From Pseudodesulfovibrio indicus (GTDB lineage: Bacteria; Desulfobacterota; Desulfovibrionia; Desulfovibrionales; Desulfovibrionaceae), in NCBI RefSeq assembly GCF_001563225.1, contig NZ_CP014206.1:1612001-1676000 (forward strand): DNA of 64,000 nt. The letters are read 5' to 3'. A model generated the notes under the pieces. It saw nothing but the letters and a program-made list of their open reading frames with translations, did no database searches and was not told the DNA's origin. Made by a program: the position numbers and the translations under genes. Positions 7,801 to 15,390 of the stretch are shown here, one piece after another (position 1 is the stretch's first letter; each line of letters opens with the position of its first letter).

Positions 7801-8857
7801 GAAGAAGCTTTGCTACAAGGTGACCTGGGTCACGGACCAGCTCGGCGTGGGCCACGCGCCCATGAGCCACCCGCAGCTGGACTGCATCCGCGAGCAGGGG
7901 GTGGACGCCATCCTCAACCTGTGCGGCGAGTTCTGCGACCTGCACGACATCGAGAAGGACGCCGGTTTCGAGGTCCATTACCTGCCCCTTGAGGACGAGG
8001 AGGCCCCCGGGCTCATCGAGCTGGAGAAGACCTTGGAGTGGCTGGACGAGGCCATCTACCTGGGCAAGAAGGTGCTCATCCACTGCCGCCACGGCATCGG
8101 GCGCACGGGCACGGTGCTCAACGCCTACCTGCTGCGGCGCGGCCTGGGCCACAAGCTCGCGGGCAAGGCGCTCAAGAAGCTCAAGTCCAAGCCCGCCAAC
8201 TTCGTGCAGTGGCGGACCATCCGCAAATACGGCAAGCAATCCGGCCAGCTGACCGTGCGCGAGCCGTCCCTGGAGTTCAAGCGGCTGGTGGACCTGTCGC
8301 CGTTCTTCAACGACTACGGCGAACTGGTGCAGCGGGTGGAGGAGAGCGGCCACGCCGTGGACGGACTGGCCTGCGGCCTGGACCACGCCCAGTGCTGCTC
8401 CACCCCGGTCTCCCTGACCCTGGCCGAGGCCGTGTACATCTCCCACCGCATCAACCAGAAGCTCTCCGGCGAGGAACGGCTGAACGTCATCGGGCGCGCC
8501 GTGGAGGCGGCCCAGGCAGAGCGCAAGGCCGCCAGGGACCTGGCCGAGGGCGGCGACGGCGAGTACTGCCTGTCCGAGGCCGGGACCGTCTGTCCGCTGC
8601 TCAGGGACGGCAAGTGCATGATCTTCGAGCACCGGCCGTTGCAGTGCCGCGCCTTCGGCATGGACCGGGAGGACGCGGGGGGGCTGTGGGGGACGCTGAT
8701 CATCCCGGCCCTGGACAAGATTTCCGCCGAGATGTGGCTCGCCTACACCGGCTCCATGGCCGGAGTGGACATGCCGCGCTTCTCGCTGTCGGACGTGGTT
8801 TCCGGCAAGTTCGTGGAGACGGTCTTCCGCTACATGATGCGCATGGGGCTGGAATAA
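7793..8857 (+). CDS. Dual-specificity phosphatase fused to a YkgJ-type cysteine-cluster domain
   Basis: 354 aa. Residues 1-175 are a dual-specificity/tyrosine phosphatase with the CX5R loop HCRHGIGRTG (Cys98, Arg104) and a general-acid-type Asp in the LPLEDEEAPG loop. Residues about 185-345 carry clustered cysteines (GLDHAQCCSTP; YCLSEAGTVCP; DGKCMIFEHRPLQCRAFG), the pattern of the YkgJ/Fe-S or zinc-binding CxxCxxxxCC family. The ATG at 7793 overlaps the previous stop by 8 bases and has GGAG about 8 bases upstream; an in-frame start at 7772 is possible but has no ribosome site. Coupling to a phosphotransferase-like gene suggests opposing actions on the same phosphoryl group. The metal cluster could make the phosphatase redox-sensitive. 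Both are inferences. Confidence 0.85.
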   Translation: MAEKKLCYKVTWVTDQLGVGHAPMSHPQLDCIREQGVDAILNLCGEFCDLHDIEKDAGFEVHYLPLEDEEAPGLIELEKTLEWLDEAIYLGKKVLIHCRHGIGRTGTVLNAYLLRRGLGHKLAGKALKKLKSKPANFVQWRTIRKYGKQSGQLTVREPSLEFKRLVDLSPFFNDYGELVQRVEESGHAVDGLACGLDHAQCCSTPVSLTLAEAVYISHRINQKLSGEERLNVIGRAVEAAQAERKAARDLAEGGDGEYCLSEAGTVCPLLRDGKCMIFEHRPLQCRAFGMDREDAGGLWGTLIIPALDKISAEMWLAYTGSMAGVDMPRFSLSDVVSGKFVETVFRYMMRMGLE

Positions 8858-8861
8858 TCCC

Positions 8862-9716
8862 CTAGATCGAACAGCGCAGCTCGCCGAAGGGGCTGGCCAG
8901 CTGGGGCAGGTACGGCTCCGCGAAGAAGACGTGGCCGACCCTGGGCAGCACCGTGGGGGCGCTGTCCGGGTTCGTCCGGATGGACACTTCCTTTTTCCCG
9001 AAACAGACGGTCATGGGGACCACTTCCCTGTCGGAGTCGCCGCACAGGCTCTCCCGGTATTCCGGGATGAAGCTCTCGTGGTGACCGTCGGGGTGGACCA
9101 CGGTCAGCCGGGTCAGGGTGGTGACCGCTTGCGCGACCTTGCCGTCCTCGTCGAAGACCAGCGAGTTCCGGTCGCCGTTGACGCCCACGGCGTCGGGATC
9201 GAACACGGTCATCTCCCCCGCCGGGGTGGGCACGGAGAGCGGCTTGGCAGGTTCCAGGCTGGCGACCTTGCCCTCGCGGGTGAAGCTCACGCCGATGCGC
9301 GTTTCCACCGGACCGGCCGGGGTGGGGACCGAGATGGTCTCGCCGGGCCACAAGGTCAGGCTGCGCATGATGCGGTTGTCGTGGAAGCTGACCGACAGGA
9401 TTCGCGCCCGGACCAGGCCGAAGGGCGTGGTCAGAGTCAGCACTTCGGCCAGCCCGGCCTCGTCCTCCTGGCTCCAGTAGCCGGAGAGCTTGCCGTTCAG
9501 CGGAAAGATGCGGCTGATGGTCCCGTTTTCGTGAAAGGAGACCAGCTCCGCCGGGATGTCGCCCGCCGGCGTGGCGATGACGGTCTGCGTCTCCAGGGGC
9601 ACGGATTTCAGCGCCCCGGACGGATGGTACTCCACGGGCAGGATTTCCCGCTTGCGCAGGTCGTCGTCCGTATACTGGGGAATCAGGTCACCGTACTGCG
9701 TGGATATGGTCTGCAT
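8862..9716 (-). CDS. Unknown soluble beta-rich protein of the nifV-modB operon
   Basis: 284 aa, no signal peptide or membrane helix, and not a family I can name. It looks built from repeated short beta units: motifs of the form TPAG/TPFG recur (ATPAGDIPAEL, TTPFGLVRARI, PTPAGPVETRI, PTPAGEMTVFD), each followed after about 15-20 residues by a phrase such as VSFHENGTISRIFPL, VSFHDNRIMRSLTL, VSFTREGKVASLEP or LVFDEDGKVAQAVT. That gives at least four copies of a 45-55 residue unit. The ATG at 9716 is supported by AGAGAGG 5 bases upstream and overlaps the end of modB by 29 bases, so it is co-translated with the molybdate permease. Its place at the end of a nifV-modB operon suggests a role in molybdate supply or sensing, which is inference. 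Confidence 0.7.
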   Translation of the reverse strand: MQTISTQYGDLIPQYTDDDLRKREILPVEYHPSGALKSVPLETQTVIATPAGDIPAELVSFHENGTISRIFPLNGKLSGYWSQEDEAGLAEVLTLTTPFGLVRARILSVSFHDNRIMRSLTLWPGETISVPTPAGPVETRIGVSFTREGKVASLEPAKPLSVPTPAGEMTVFDPDAVGVNGDRNSLVFDEDGKVAQAVTTLTRLTVVHPDGHHESFIPEYRESLCGDSDREVVPMTVCFGKKEVSIRTNPDSAPTVLPRVGHVFFAEPYLPQLASPFGELRCSI

Positions 9717-10440
9717 GAAAGCCTCTCTTGGAAGGTTGGAAACCGGGGCATTGCCGGGCGCGGGGTGTCCGGGCGACGGGCACGGTCCGGCCCATCACTC
9801 CCTGCCGCCCGATGAACAGCAGGGCCGCGTAGCTGACGATCATCAGGGCCAGGGAGAGGAGTCCCGCCTGGCCGTATTCCAGAGATTCGGTGTGCTCGAA
9901 GATGGCGATGGAGGCCACCTTGGTCCGTCCGGGGATGGACCCGCCGAGCATGAGCGCCACGCCGAACTCGCCCACGGTGTGCGCGAAGATCAGAGCCGCC
10001 GAGGCCGTGATGCCGCCCCTGGCGTTGGGCAGGATGACGTGGAGGAATGCCTGGCCGTGGGACATGCCGGAGCAGCGGGCCGCCTCGACGATGCCGGGGT
10101 CGACCTTTTCGAAGGCCGCGCGCATGGGCAGTACCCCGAAGGGCAGGGAATAGACCAGTGAACCCAGCACCAGGCCGGTGAAGGAAAAGGGCAGGGGGAA
10201 GCCGAACAGCGACTCGAAGGCCGCACCCAGCGGCGAACCGGGGTTCATGACCATGAGCAGGCCGAACCCCAGGACCGTGGGCGGCAGGACCATGGGCAGG
10301 TTGCACGCCGCCTCGATGTACCGCTTGCCCGGCGTGTCGGAGACCGCCAGCCAGTATGCGAGCGGCATGCACAGGGCGAGCAGCGCGGGCGTGACCGCCA
10401 GGGCCAGCTTGCCGGTCACGGACAGGGCGACGAAATCCAT
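9688..10440 (-). CDS. modB: Molybdate ABC transporter permease ModB
   Basis: 250 aa inner-membrane permease with five or six helices. The binding-protein-dependent transport loop is clear: EAARCSGMSHGQAFLHVILP followed by ARGGI (near residues 140-165), and PMVLPPTVLGFGLL and HTVGEFGVALMLGGSIPGRT are ModB family signatures. It imports molybdate for the FeMo cofactor together with a binding protein and the ModC ATPase, but neither modA nor modC is present in this window. The C-terminus has about 25 extra basic residues compared with typical ModB and overlaps the next gene by 29 bases. The start is 4 bases after the stop of a 43-codon ORF, whose last codons supply the ribosome site. Co-transcribed with nifV from a sigma-54 promoter, so made with nitrogenase. 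Confidence 0.92.
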   Translation of the reverse strand: MDFVALSVTGKLALAVTPALLALCMPLAYWLAVSDTPGKRYIEAACNLPMVLPPTVLGFGLLMVMNPGSPLGAAFESLFGFPLPFSFTGLVLGSLVYSLPFGVLPMRAAFEKVDPGIVEAARCSGMSHGQAFLHVILPNARGGITASAALIFAHTVGEFGVALMLGGSIPGRTKVASIAIFEHTESLEYGQAGLLSLALMIVSYAALLFIGRQGVMGRTVPVARTPRARQCPGFQPSKRGFHADHIHAVR

Positions 10441-10444
10441 CCGG

Positions 10445-10576
10445 CTACCTGCCGAGGGCCGAGATGACGGGTGCGGGAACGGCGGCTTGCGCCAACCGGG
10501 CCGGGACGGCGTCGGTGTAGGCCGTGGTGGACAGGAAACAGAGCCACAGGCAGACGTAGAACAGCTTCTTGAACAT
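10445..10576 (-). CDS. 43-aa signal-peptide-like small protein between nifV and modB
   Basis: A short frame with a very good ribosome site (GGAGG, 4 bases before the ATG) that overlaps the end of nifV. It encodes a Lys-Lys start, a strongly hydrophobic stretch with two Cys (YVCLWLCFL) and a short tail (TDAVPARLAQAAVPAPVISA); the stop is 5 bases before the modB start. It looks like a bare signal peptide with a 20-residue mature tail. The slot is where modA might be expected, so it could be the remnant of an in-frame-deleted binding protein, a genuine small membrane or secreted peptide, or a leader that couples modB translation. No family recognised. Confidence 0.55.
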   Translation of the reverse strand: MFKKLFYVCLWLCFLSTTAYTDAVPARLAQAAVPAPVISALGR

Positions 10577-10584
10577 GCTCCCTC

Positions 10585-11679
10585 CTAGTTCTTGATCAGC
10601 TTGGTCAGTTCGCTCCCGGTCAGGGGGCGCTCCAGTTCCCAGGATAATTTCCTCACTTCATGGACAAGGGCCGAGAGTCCCTGTTCCGTAAGGTCGAGGC
10701 CGTGATCGGCGAGCGCGTGGCGGATTGCCGCTCGCCCACTTTTCCCGCCAACCGCGACCATCCGGTCAGCGCCGACGCGGGAGGGGTCGTACGGCTCGAA
10801 AAGCGCAGGCGACTTGCTGAGGGCGTGCGCGTGAAGGCCGGATTCGCAAGCGAAAATGTCCTTGCCGAGAACCGGCTTGGTACGGGGAATCGGCACCCCG
10901 GCAGCCTGAGAAACGAAATGGCAGAGGTCGCGAAGGTTCTCAACGTGGTACGCATGGCTTTCCTCCTTGAGGGTCAGATAGGCGGCCAGCTCTTCGGTGG
11001 CGGCGATGCCGGATCGCTCGCCGATACCGAGCAGGCTGGCGTCGGCGTAGCGCACTCCGCTCTGGAGCGCGGTGACGGCGTTGGCGGTGGCCATGCCGAA
11101 GTCGTCGTGACAGTGCACGGCCAGGTCGATGGAGAGTTCCCCGGCGAAGGCGGCCGCCAGCTCGGCGGTCCGCAGCGGGGTGAGCAGCCCCAGGGAATCG
11201 GACAGGCGGACGCGGGACGCGCCGACGTCCTGGGCCAGCCGGGCCGCCTTGAGGGCAAAGTCCGCGTCGGCCCTGGAGAGGTCCTCCAGGCCGACCGAGA
11301 CGTAGCGGATACCGAGGAGCCCGGCCGCGAGAACGGTGCGGGCCAGGCGTTCGAGCAGCCCCTCGCGGTCGGTTCCCAGGCGGTTTTCAATGTGCAGGTC
11401 GGAGACCGGGACCCCGATGTTGATGCGGTCAACGCCCAACCCGGCGGCCTTGCGGATGTCCGCCTCGCGGCAGGGGGACCACACGGACAGGGCGGTTTCG
11501 CCCCGTCTCGCCCGGACCCGGCCGACCAGTTCGGCCAGCCCTTCCTGGCCGACCCAGCCGAGCTCGATCTCGTCCACGCCTACGGACAGCAGGCCGGTGA
11601 CGATCCGTTCCCGCGCTTCCATGGAGAAATAGGCGCCGAAGAGCTGCGCCCCTTCTCTGAGTGTGGTGTCGATCAACAT
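10585..11679 (-). CDS. nifV: Homocitrate synthase NifV
   Basis: 364 aa, of the DRE-TIM metallolyase/HMGL family. It condenses acetyl-CoA with 2-oxoglutarate to give homocitrate, the organic ligand of the FeMo cofactor. Motifs: the opening IDTTLREGAQ (substrate and metal site), the metal-binding HCHDDFGMATANA near residue 185, and GIGERSGIAATEELA just after. Related isopropylmalate synthases have a C-terminal regulatory domain; this one does not, as expected for NifV. ATG at 11679 was chosen because the catalytic motif begins at once and AGGA lies about 10 bases upstream; the frame stays open further but would place coding sequence before the promoter-proximal region. It is the first gene of a minus-strand operon with modB, divergent from nifH. 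Confidence 0.9.
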   Translation of the reverse strand: MLIDTTLREGAQLFGAYFSMEARERIVTGLLSVGVDEIELGWVGQEGLAELVGRVRARRGETALSVWSPCREADIRKAAGLGVDRINIGVPVSDLHIENRLGTDREGLLERLARTVLAAGLLGIRYVSVGLEDLSRADADFALKAARLAQDVGASRVRLSDSLGLLTPLRTAELAAAFAGELSIDLAVHCHDDFGMATANAVTALQSGVRYADASLLGIGERSGIAATEELAAYLTLKEESHAYHVENLRDLCHFVSQAAGVPIPRTKPVLGKDIFACESGLHAHALSKSPALFEPYDPSRVGADRMVAVGGKSGRAAIRHALADHGLDLTEQGLSALVHEVRKLSWELERPLTGSELTKLIKN

Positions 11680-11727
11680 GTCGTTTGTATCCTCTGTATG
11701 GTTGCGAAAACTTCTGAACAACCATGA

Positions 11728-11742
11728 GCAGGAACGATGCCA
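11728..11742 (-). promoter_or_regulatory. Sigma-54 promoter of the nifV-modB operon
   Basis: On the minus strand the sequence reads TGGCAT-N5-CTGC, with the invariant GG and GC at sigma-54 spacing. A start is expected near 11717, giving a leader of about 38 bases before nifV. One consensus base differs in each element. Confidence 0.72.
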
Positions 11743-11810
11743 AATGGTGTATTTTGCTTAATGCATCGAATTTACATGATATTTTTGTTGACGTAAAAGA
11801 GAGGGAATTA

Positions 11811-11826
11811 CCTACGTTTTTGTAGG
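11811..11826. promoter_or_regulatory. Dyad CCTAC-N6-GTAGG, candidate activator site 1
   Basis: A perfect 5-bp inverted repeat with a 6-base T-rich centre. Its centre (11818.5) is 90 bp from the GC of the nifV -12 element and 140 bp from that of nifH, the distance range of enhancer sites used by NifA-type activators. The usual NifA site TGT-N10-ACA was not found in this interval. Confidence 0.55.
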
Positions 11827-11858
11827 CTGCAACACTTGTGTCGGCTCCGGCTGTGCGG

Positions 11859-11877
11859 ACCTACACTTTTCGTAGGT
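11859..11877. promoter_or_regulatory. Dyad ACCTAC-N7-GTAGGT, candidate activator site 2
   Basis: A perfect 6-bp inverted repeat with the same half-site as the first dyad and one base more in the centre. Its centre (11868) is 90 bp from the GC of the nifH -12 element and about 140 bp from that of nifV, mirroring site 1. Single half-sites GTAGG follow at 11890-11894 and 11920-11924. Confidence 0.55.
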
Positions 11878-11923
11878 AACGCCCGATCTGTAGGTTTTAC
11901 TAGATTCTCCATGATTCCGGTAG

Positions 11924-12832
<909 letters not shown>

Positions 12833-12872
12833 TCCCCCGACTCGAACAACCGGTCCAAAGGCCTGTTTCGAA

Positions 12873-12900
12873 AGCGCGGGACCCCGGAAGATTCCGCGCT
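12873..12900 (+). other. Stem-loop downstream of nifH
   Basis: A 7-bp perfect stem (AGCGCGG at 12873-12879 with CCGCGCT at 12894-12900) lies in the 160-base gap between nifH and nifI1, with no T-run. Such structures behind nifH commonly stabilise a short nifH transcript and give higher NifH than NifDK levels; that role is inferred here. Confidence 0.45.
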
Positions 12901-12992
12901 CACAGGGGAGAACCATCCCCGACAACAGGCGGACGAAAAGCGGCTTAAGCAATCAAAGTCCAACAATAAAGAAGAGATAGGAGAGAGCGAAA

Positions 12993-13346
12993 ATGATGAT
13001 CATGGTACGAGCAATTGTGCGGCCCGAGAAAGCGGATGAGGTTCTGGCGTCTTTGATGGACAACGGTTTTCCCGCAGTCACCAAGTACTCCGTCGCCGGT
13101 CGAGGCAAGCAGCGCGGCATCAAGATCGGTGAGGTCACCTACGACGAGATCCCGAAGACCATGCTGATGTGCGTCGTCAAAGCCGCGGACAAGGACTTCG
13201 TCATCGCCACCATCATGGACGCGGCCCGCTCCGGTTCCAAGGGCGCGTTCGGCGACGGCAAGATCTTCGTCTCCCCGGTGGAGGACGTCTACACCATCAG
13301 TTCCGGCGTGTGCGACACCGCCGCAGCTTCCGAGGAGGCCGCGTAA
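12993..13346 (+). CDS. nifI1: Nitrogenase-regulatory PII-like protein NifI1
   Basis: 117 aa PII-family protein. Recognised by the PII start MIMVRAIVRPEK, the T-loop region beginning GRGKQRGIKIGEV, and the C-terminal signature GAFGDGKIFVSPVEDVYTI. Its position between nifH and nifD, paired with a second PII gene, is diagnostic of NifI1. With NifI2 it forms a hetero-oligomer that binds the MoFe protein and shuts nitrogenase activity off when nitrogen is sufficient, relieved by 2-oxoglutarate, as established in methanogens. The T-loop lacks the uridylylated Tyr of GlnB. AGGAGAGAG precedes the start; a second ATG follows directly. The stop and the next start share an A (TAATG). Confidence 0.93.
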   Translation: MMIMVRAIVRPEKADEVLASLMDNGFPAVTKYSVAGRGKQRGIKIGEVTYDEIPKTMLMCVVKAADKDFVIATIMDAARSGSKGAFGDGKIFVSPVEDVYTISSGVCDTAAASEEAA

Positions 13347-13720
13347 TGAAGGAAGTCATCGCAGTCGTGCGCATGAACATGATGAACCAGACCAAGGCCG
13401 CTCTGACCAAGGCCGGCGTGGACGCCTTCTTCGCCCACGCCGCCGAGGGACGCGGCAAGGGGTTCGTCAATGCCGCCGTCGTCGAAGGCGTGGAGAGCGG
13501 TTACGAAGAAGCCGCCGAAGTGCTGGGCGAGAAGGGCAAGTTGTATCCCAAGCGCATGGTCACGGTAGTGGTCCCGGACGACATGGTGGAAGACGTGGTC
13601 GACGCCATCACCGCAGTGAATCAGACCGGTAAGCCGGGCGACGGCAAGATCTTTGTCCTGCCCGTGGGTGACGCCGTCCGCGTCAGAACCGCCGAAACCG
13701 GTGCAAAGGCCATATCCTAG
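13346..13720 (+). CDS. nifI2: Nitrogenase-regulatory PII-like protein NifI2
   Basis: 124 aa PII-family protein, partner of NifI1. It starts MKEVIAVVRMNMMNQTKAALTKAG, carries the longer T-loop insert typical of NifI2 (about residues 38-62, AAEGRGKGFVNAAVVEG), and ends with the PII signature GKPGDGKIFVLPVGDAVRVRTAE. The ATG overlaps the NifI1 stop by one base and AGGAGG lies 10-15 bases upstream, so translation is coupled and both subunits should be made in equal amount. It follows that this organism has post-translational switch-off of nitrogenase by the NifI route. Confidence 0.93.
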   Translation: MKEVIAVVRMNMMNQTKAALTKAGVDAFFAHAAEGRGKGFVNAAVVEGVESGYEEAAEVLGEKGKLYPKRMVTVVVPDDMVEDVVDAITAVNQTGKPGDGKIFVLPVGDAVRVRTAETGAKAIS

Positions 13721-13742
13721 GGCCGCATAAGGAGTATTGAGA

Positions 13743-15380
13743 ATGGCCAAGACGAAGAAAGTGGTGCAGCTCATGCCGACCGACATCAAGGAAGAGCTTC
13801 TGAAGAAGTATCCTCCCAAGGTCGCCCGCAAGCGCGCACAGCAGATAATGATCAACGAAGCCACGGAGTCCGAGGCGCCGCCCGAGATTCTGGCGAACGT
13901 CCGCACCATTCCGGGCATCATCACCATGCGCGGCTGCACCTACGCAGGCTGCAAGGGCGTCATCATGGGCCCCACCCGCGACATCGTGAACATCACCCAC
14001 GGCCCCATCGGCTGCGGATTCTACTCCTGGCTCACCCGCCGCAACCAGACGGATGCGGGCACCGACGGTGAGAACTACATGCCCTACTGTTTCTCCACGG
14101 ACATGCAGGACCAGGACATCATCTTCGGCGGCGAGAAGAAGCTCGCGGCCGCCATCCAGGAGGCCTACGACCTCTTCCATCCCAAGGGCATCTGCATCTT
14201 CGCCACCTGCCCGGTGGGGTTGATCGGCGACGACATCCACGCCGTGGCCAAGAAGATGAAGGCCAAGTTCGGCGACTGCAACGTCTTCGCCTTCTCCTGT
14301 GAAGGGTACAAGGGCGTTTCCCAGTCCGCCGGTCACCACATCGCCAACAACCAGGTCTTCAGCCACCTTGTCGGCGAGAACGAGACCCCCAAGGAAGGCA
14401 AGTACAAGATCAACCTCCTCGGCGAGTACAACATCGGCGGCGACGGTTTCGAGATCGACCGCATCCTCAAGAAGTGCGGGATCACCAACATCTCGACCTT
14501 CTCCGGCAACTCGACCTACGACCAGTTCGCCTCCGCCCAGCACGCCGACCTGAACACCGTCATGTGCCACCGGTCCATCAACTACGTGGCCGACATGCTC
14601 GAGACCAAGTACGGCATCCCGTGGATCAAGGTGAACTTCATCGGTGCCAAGTCCACGGCCAAGTCCCTGCGCAAGATCGCCGAGTACTTCGCCGACCAGG
14701 AGCTGATCGACCGCGTCGAGGCCGTCATCGCCGAGGAAATGCCCGATGTCGATGCCGTGGCCGCCGACGTCCGCCAGCGGACCGAAGGCAAGACCGCCAT
14801 GCTGTTCGTCGGCGGTTCCCGCGCCCACCACTACCAGGACCTGTTCGCAGAGATGGGCATGAAGACCCTGTCCGCCGGTTACGAGTTCGCCCACCGCGAC
14901 GACTACGAAGGCCGCGAGGTGCTCCCGAACCTGACCGTGGATGCCGACTCCCGCAACATCGAGGAGATCGAGGTCGAGGCCGACGAGAAGCTCTACAGCC
15001 CGCGCAAGACCGAGGCCGAATACAAGGCCCTGGAAGAGGCCGGGTTCAAGTTCAAGCACTACGAGGGCATGAACGACCAGATGGACAAGGGCACCCTGGT
15101 TATCGACGACCTGAACCAGTACGAGGCCGACAAGCTGGTGGAACTGCTCAAGCCCGACATCTTCTGCGCGGGCATCAAGGAAAAGTTCTCCATCCAGAAG
15201 CTCGGCATCCCCATGAAGCAGCTGCACAGCTACGACTCCGGCGGCCCCTATGCGGGGTTCAAGGGTGCCATCAATTTCTACAAGGAAATCGATCGCCTGG
15301 TGAGCTCCAAGGTGTGGTCCTACATGAAGGCCCCCTGGCAGGAATCCCCCGAACTGACCGCCACCTTTGTTTGGGAATAG
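13743..15380 (+). CDS. nifD: Nitrogenase MoFe protein alpha chain NifD
   Basis: 545 aa, within the longer anaerobe-type NifD range. It holds the FeMo cofactor and half of the P-cluster. P-cluster ligands are in GCTYAGCKG, GPIGCGFYSW and the ATCPVGLIGDD segment. The cofactor Cys is in VMCHRSINYV and the homocitrate-side His in KQLHSYDSGGPYAGFKG near the C-terminus. The ATG at 13743 has AAGGAG about 9 bases upstream; an in-frame TTG 6 bases earlier is less likely. It is followed after 10 bases by nifK. An extended region around residues 320-350 (VIAEEMPDVDAVAADVRQ) fits the anaerobe-type alpha chains. Confidence 0.98.
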   Translation: MAKTKKVVQLMPTDIKEELLKKYPPKVARKRAQQIMINEATESEAPPEILANVRTIPGIITMRGCTYAGCKGVIMGPTRDIVNITHGPIGCGFYSWLTRRNQTDAGTDGENYMPYCFSTDMQDQDIIFGGEKKLAAAIQEAYDLFHPKGICIFATCPVGLIGDDIHAVAKKMKAKFGDCNVFAFSCEGYKGVSQSAGHHIANNQVFSHLVGENETPKEGKYKINLLGEYNIGGDGFEIDRILKKCGITNISTFSGNSTYDQFASAQHADLNTVMCHRSINYVADMLETKYGIPWIKVNFIGAKSTAKSLRKIAEYFADQELIDRVEAVIAEEMPDVDAVAADVRQRTEGKTAMLFVGGSRAHHYQDLFAEMGMKTLSAGYEFAHRDDYEGREVLPNLTVDADSRNIEEIEVEADEKLYSPRKTEAEYKALEEAGFKFKHYEGMNDQMDKGTLVIDDLNQYEADKLVELLKPDIFCAGIKEKFSIQKLGIPMKQLHSYDSGGPYAGFKGAINFYKEIDRLVSSKVWSYMKAPWQESPELTATFVWE

Positions 15381-15390
15381 GAGAAGACAA

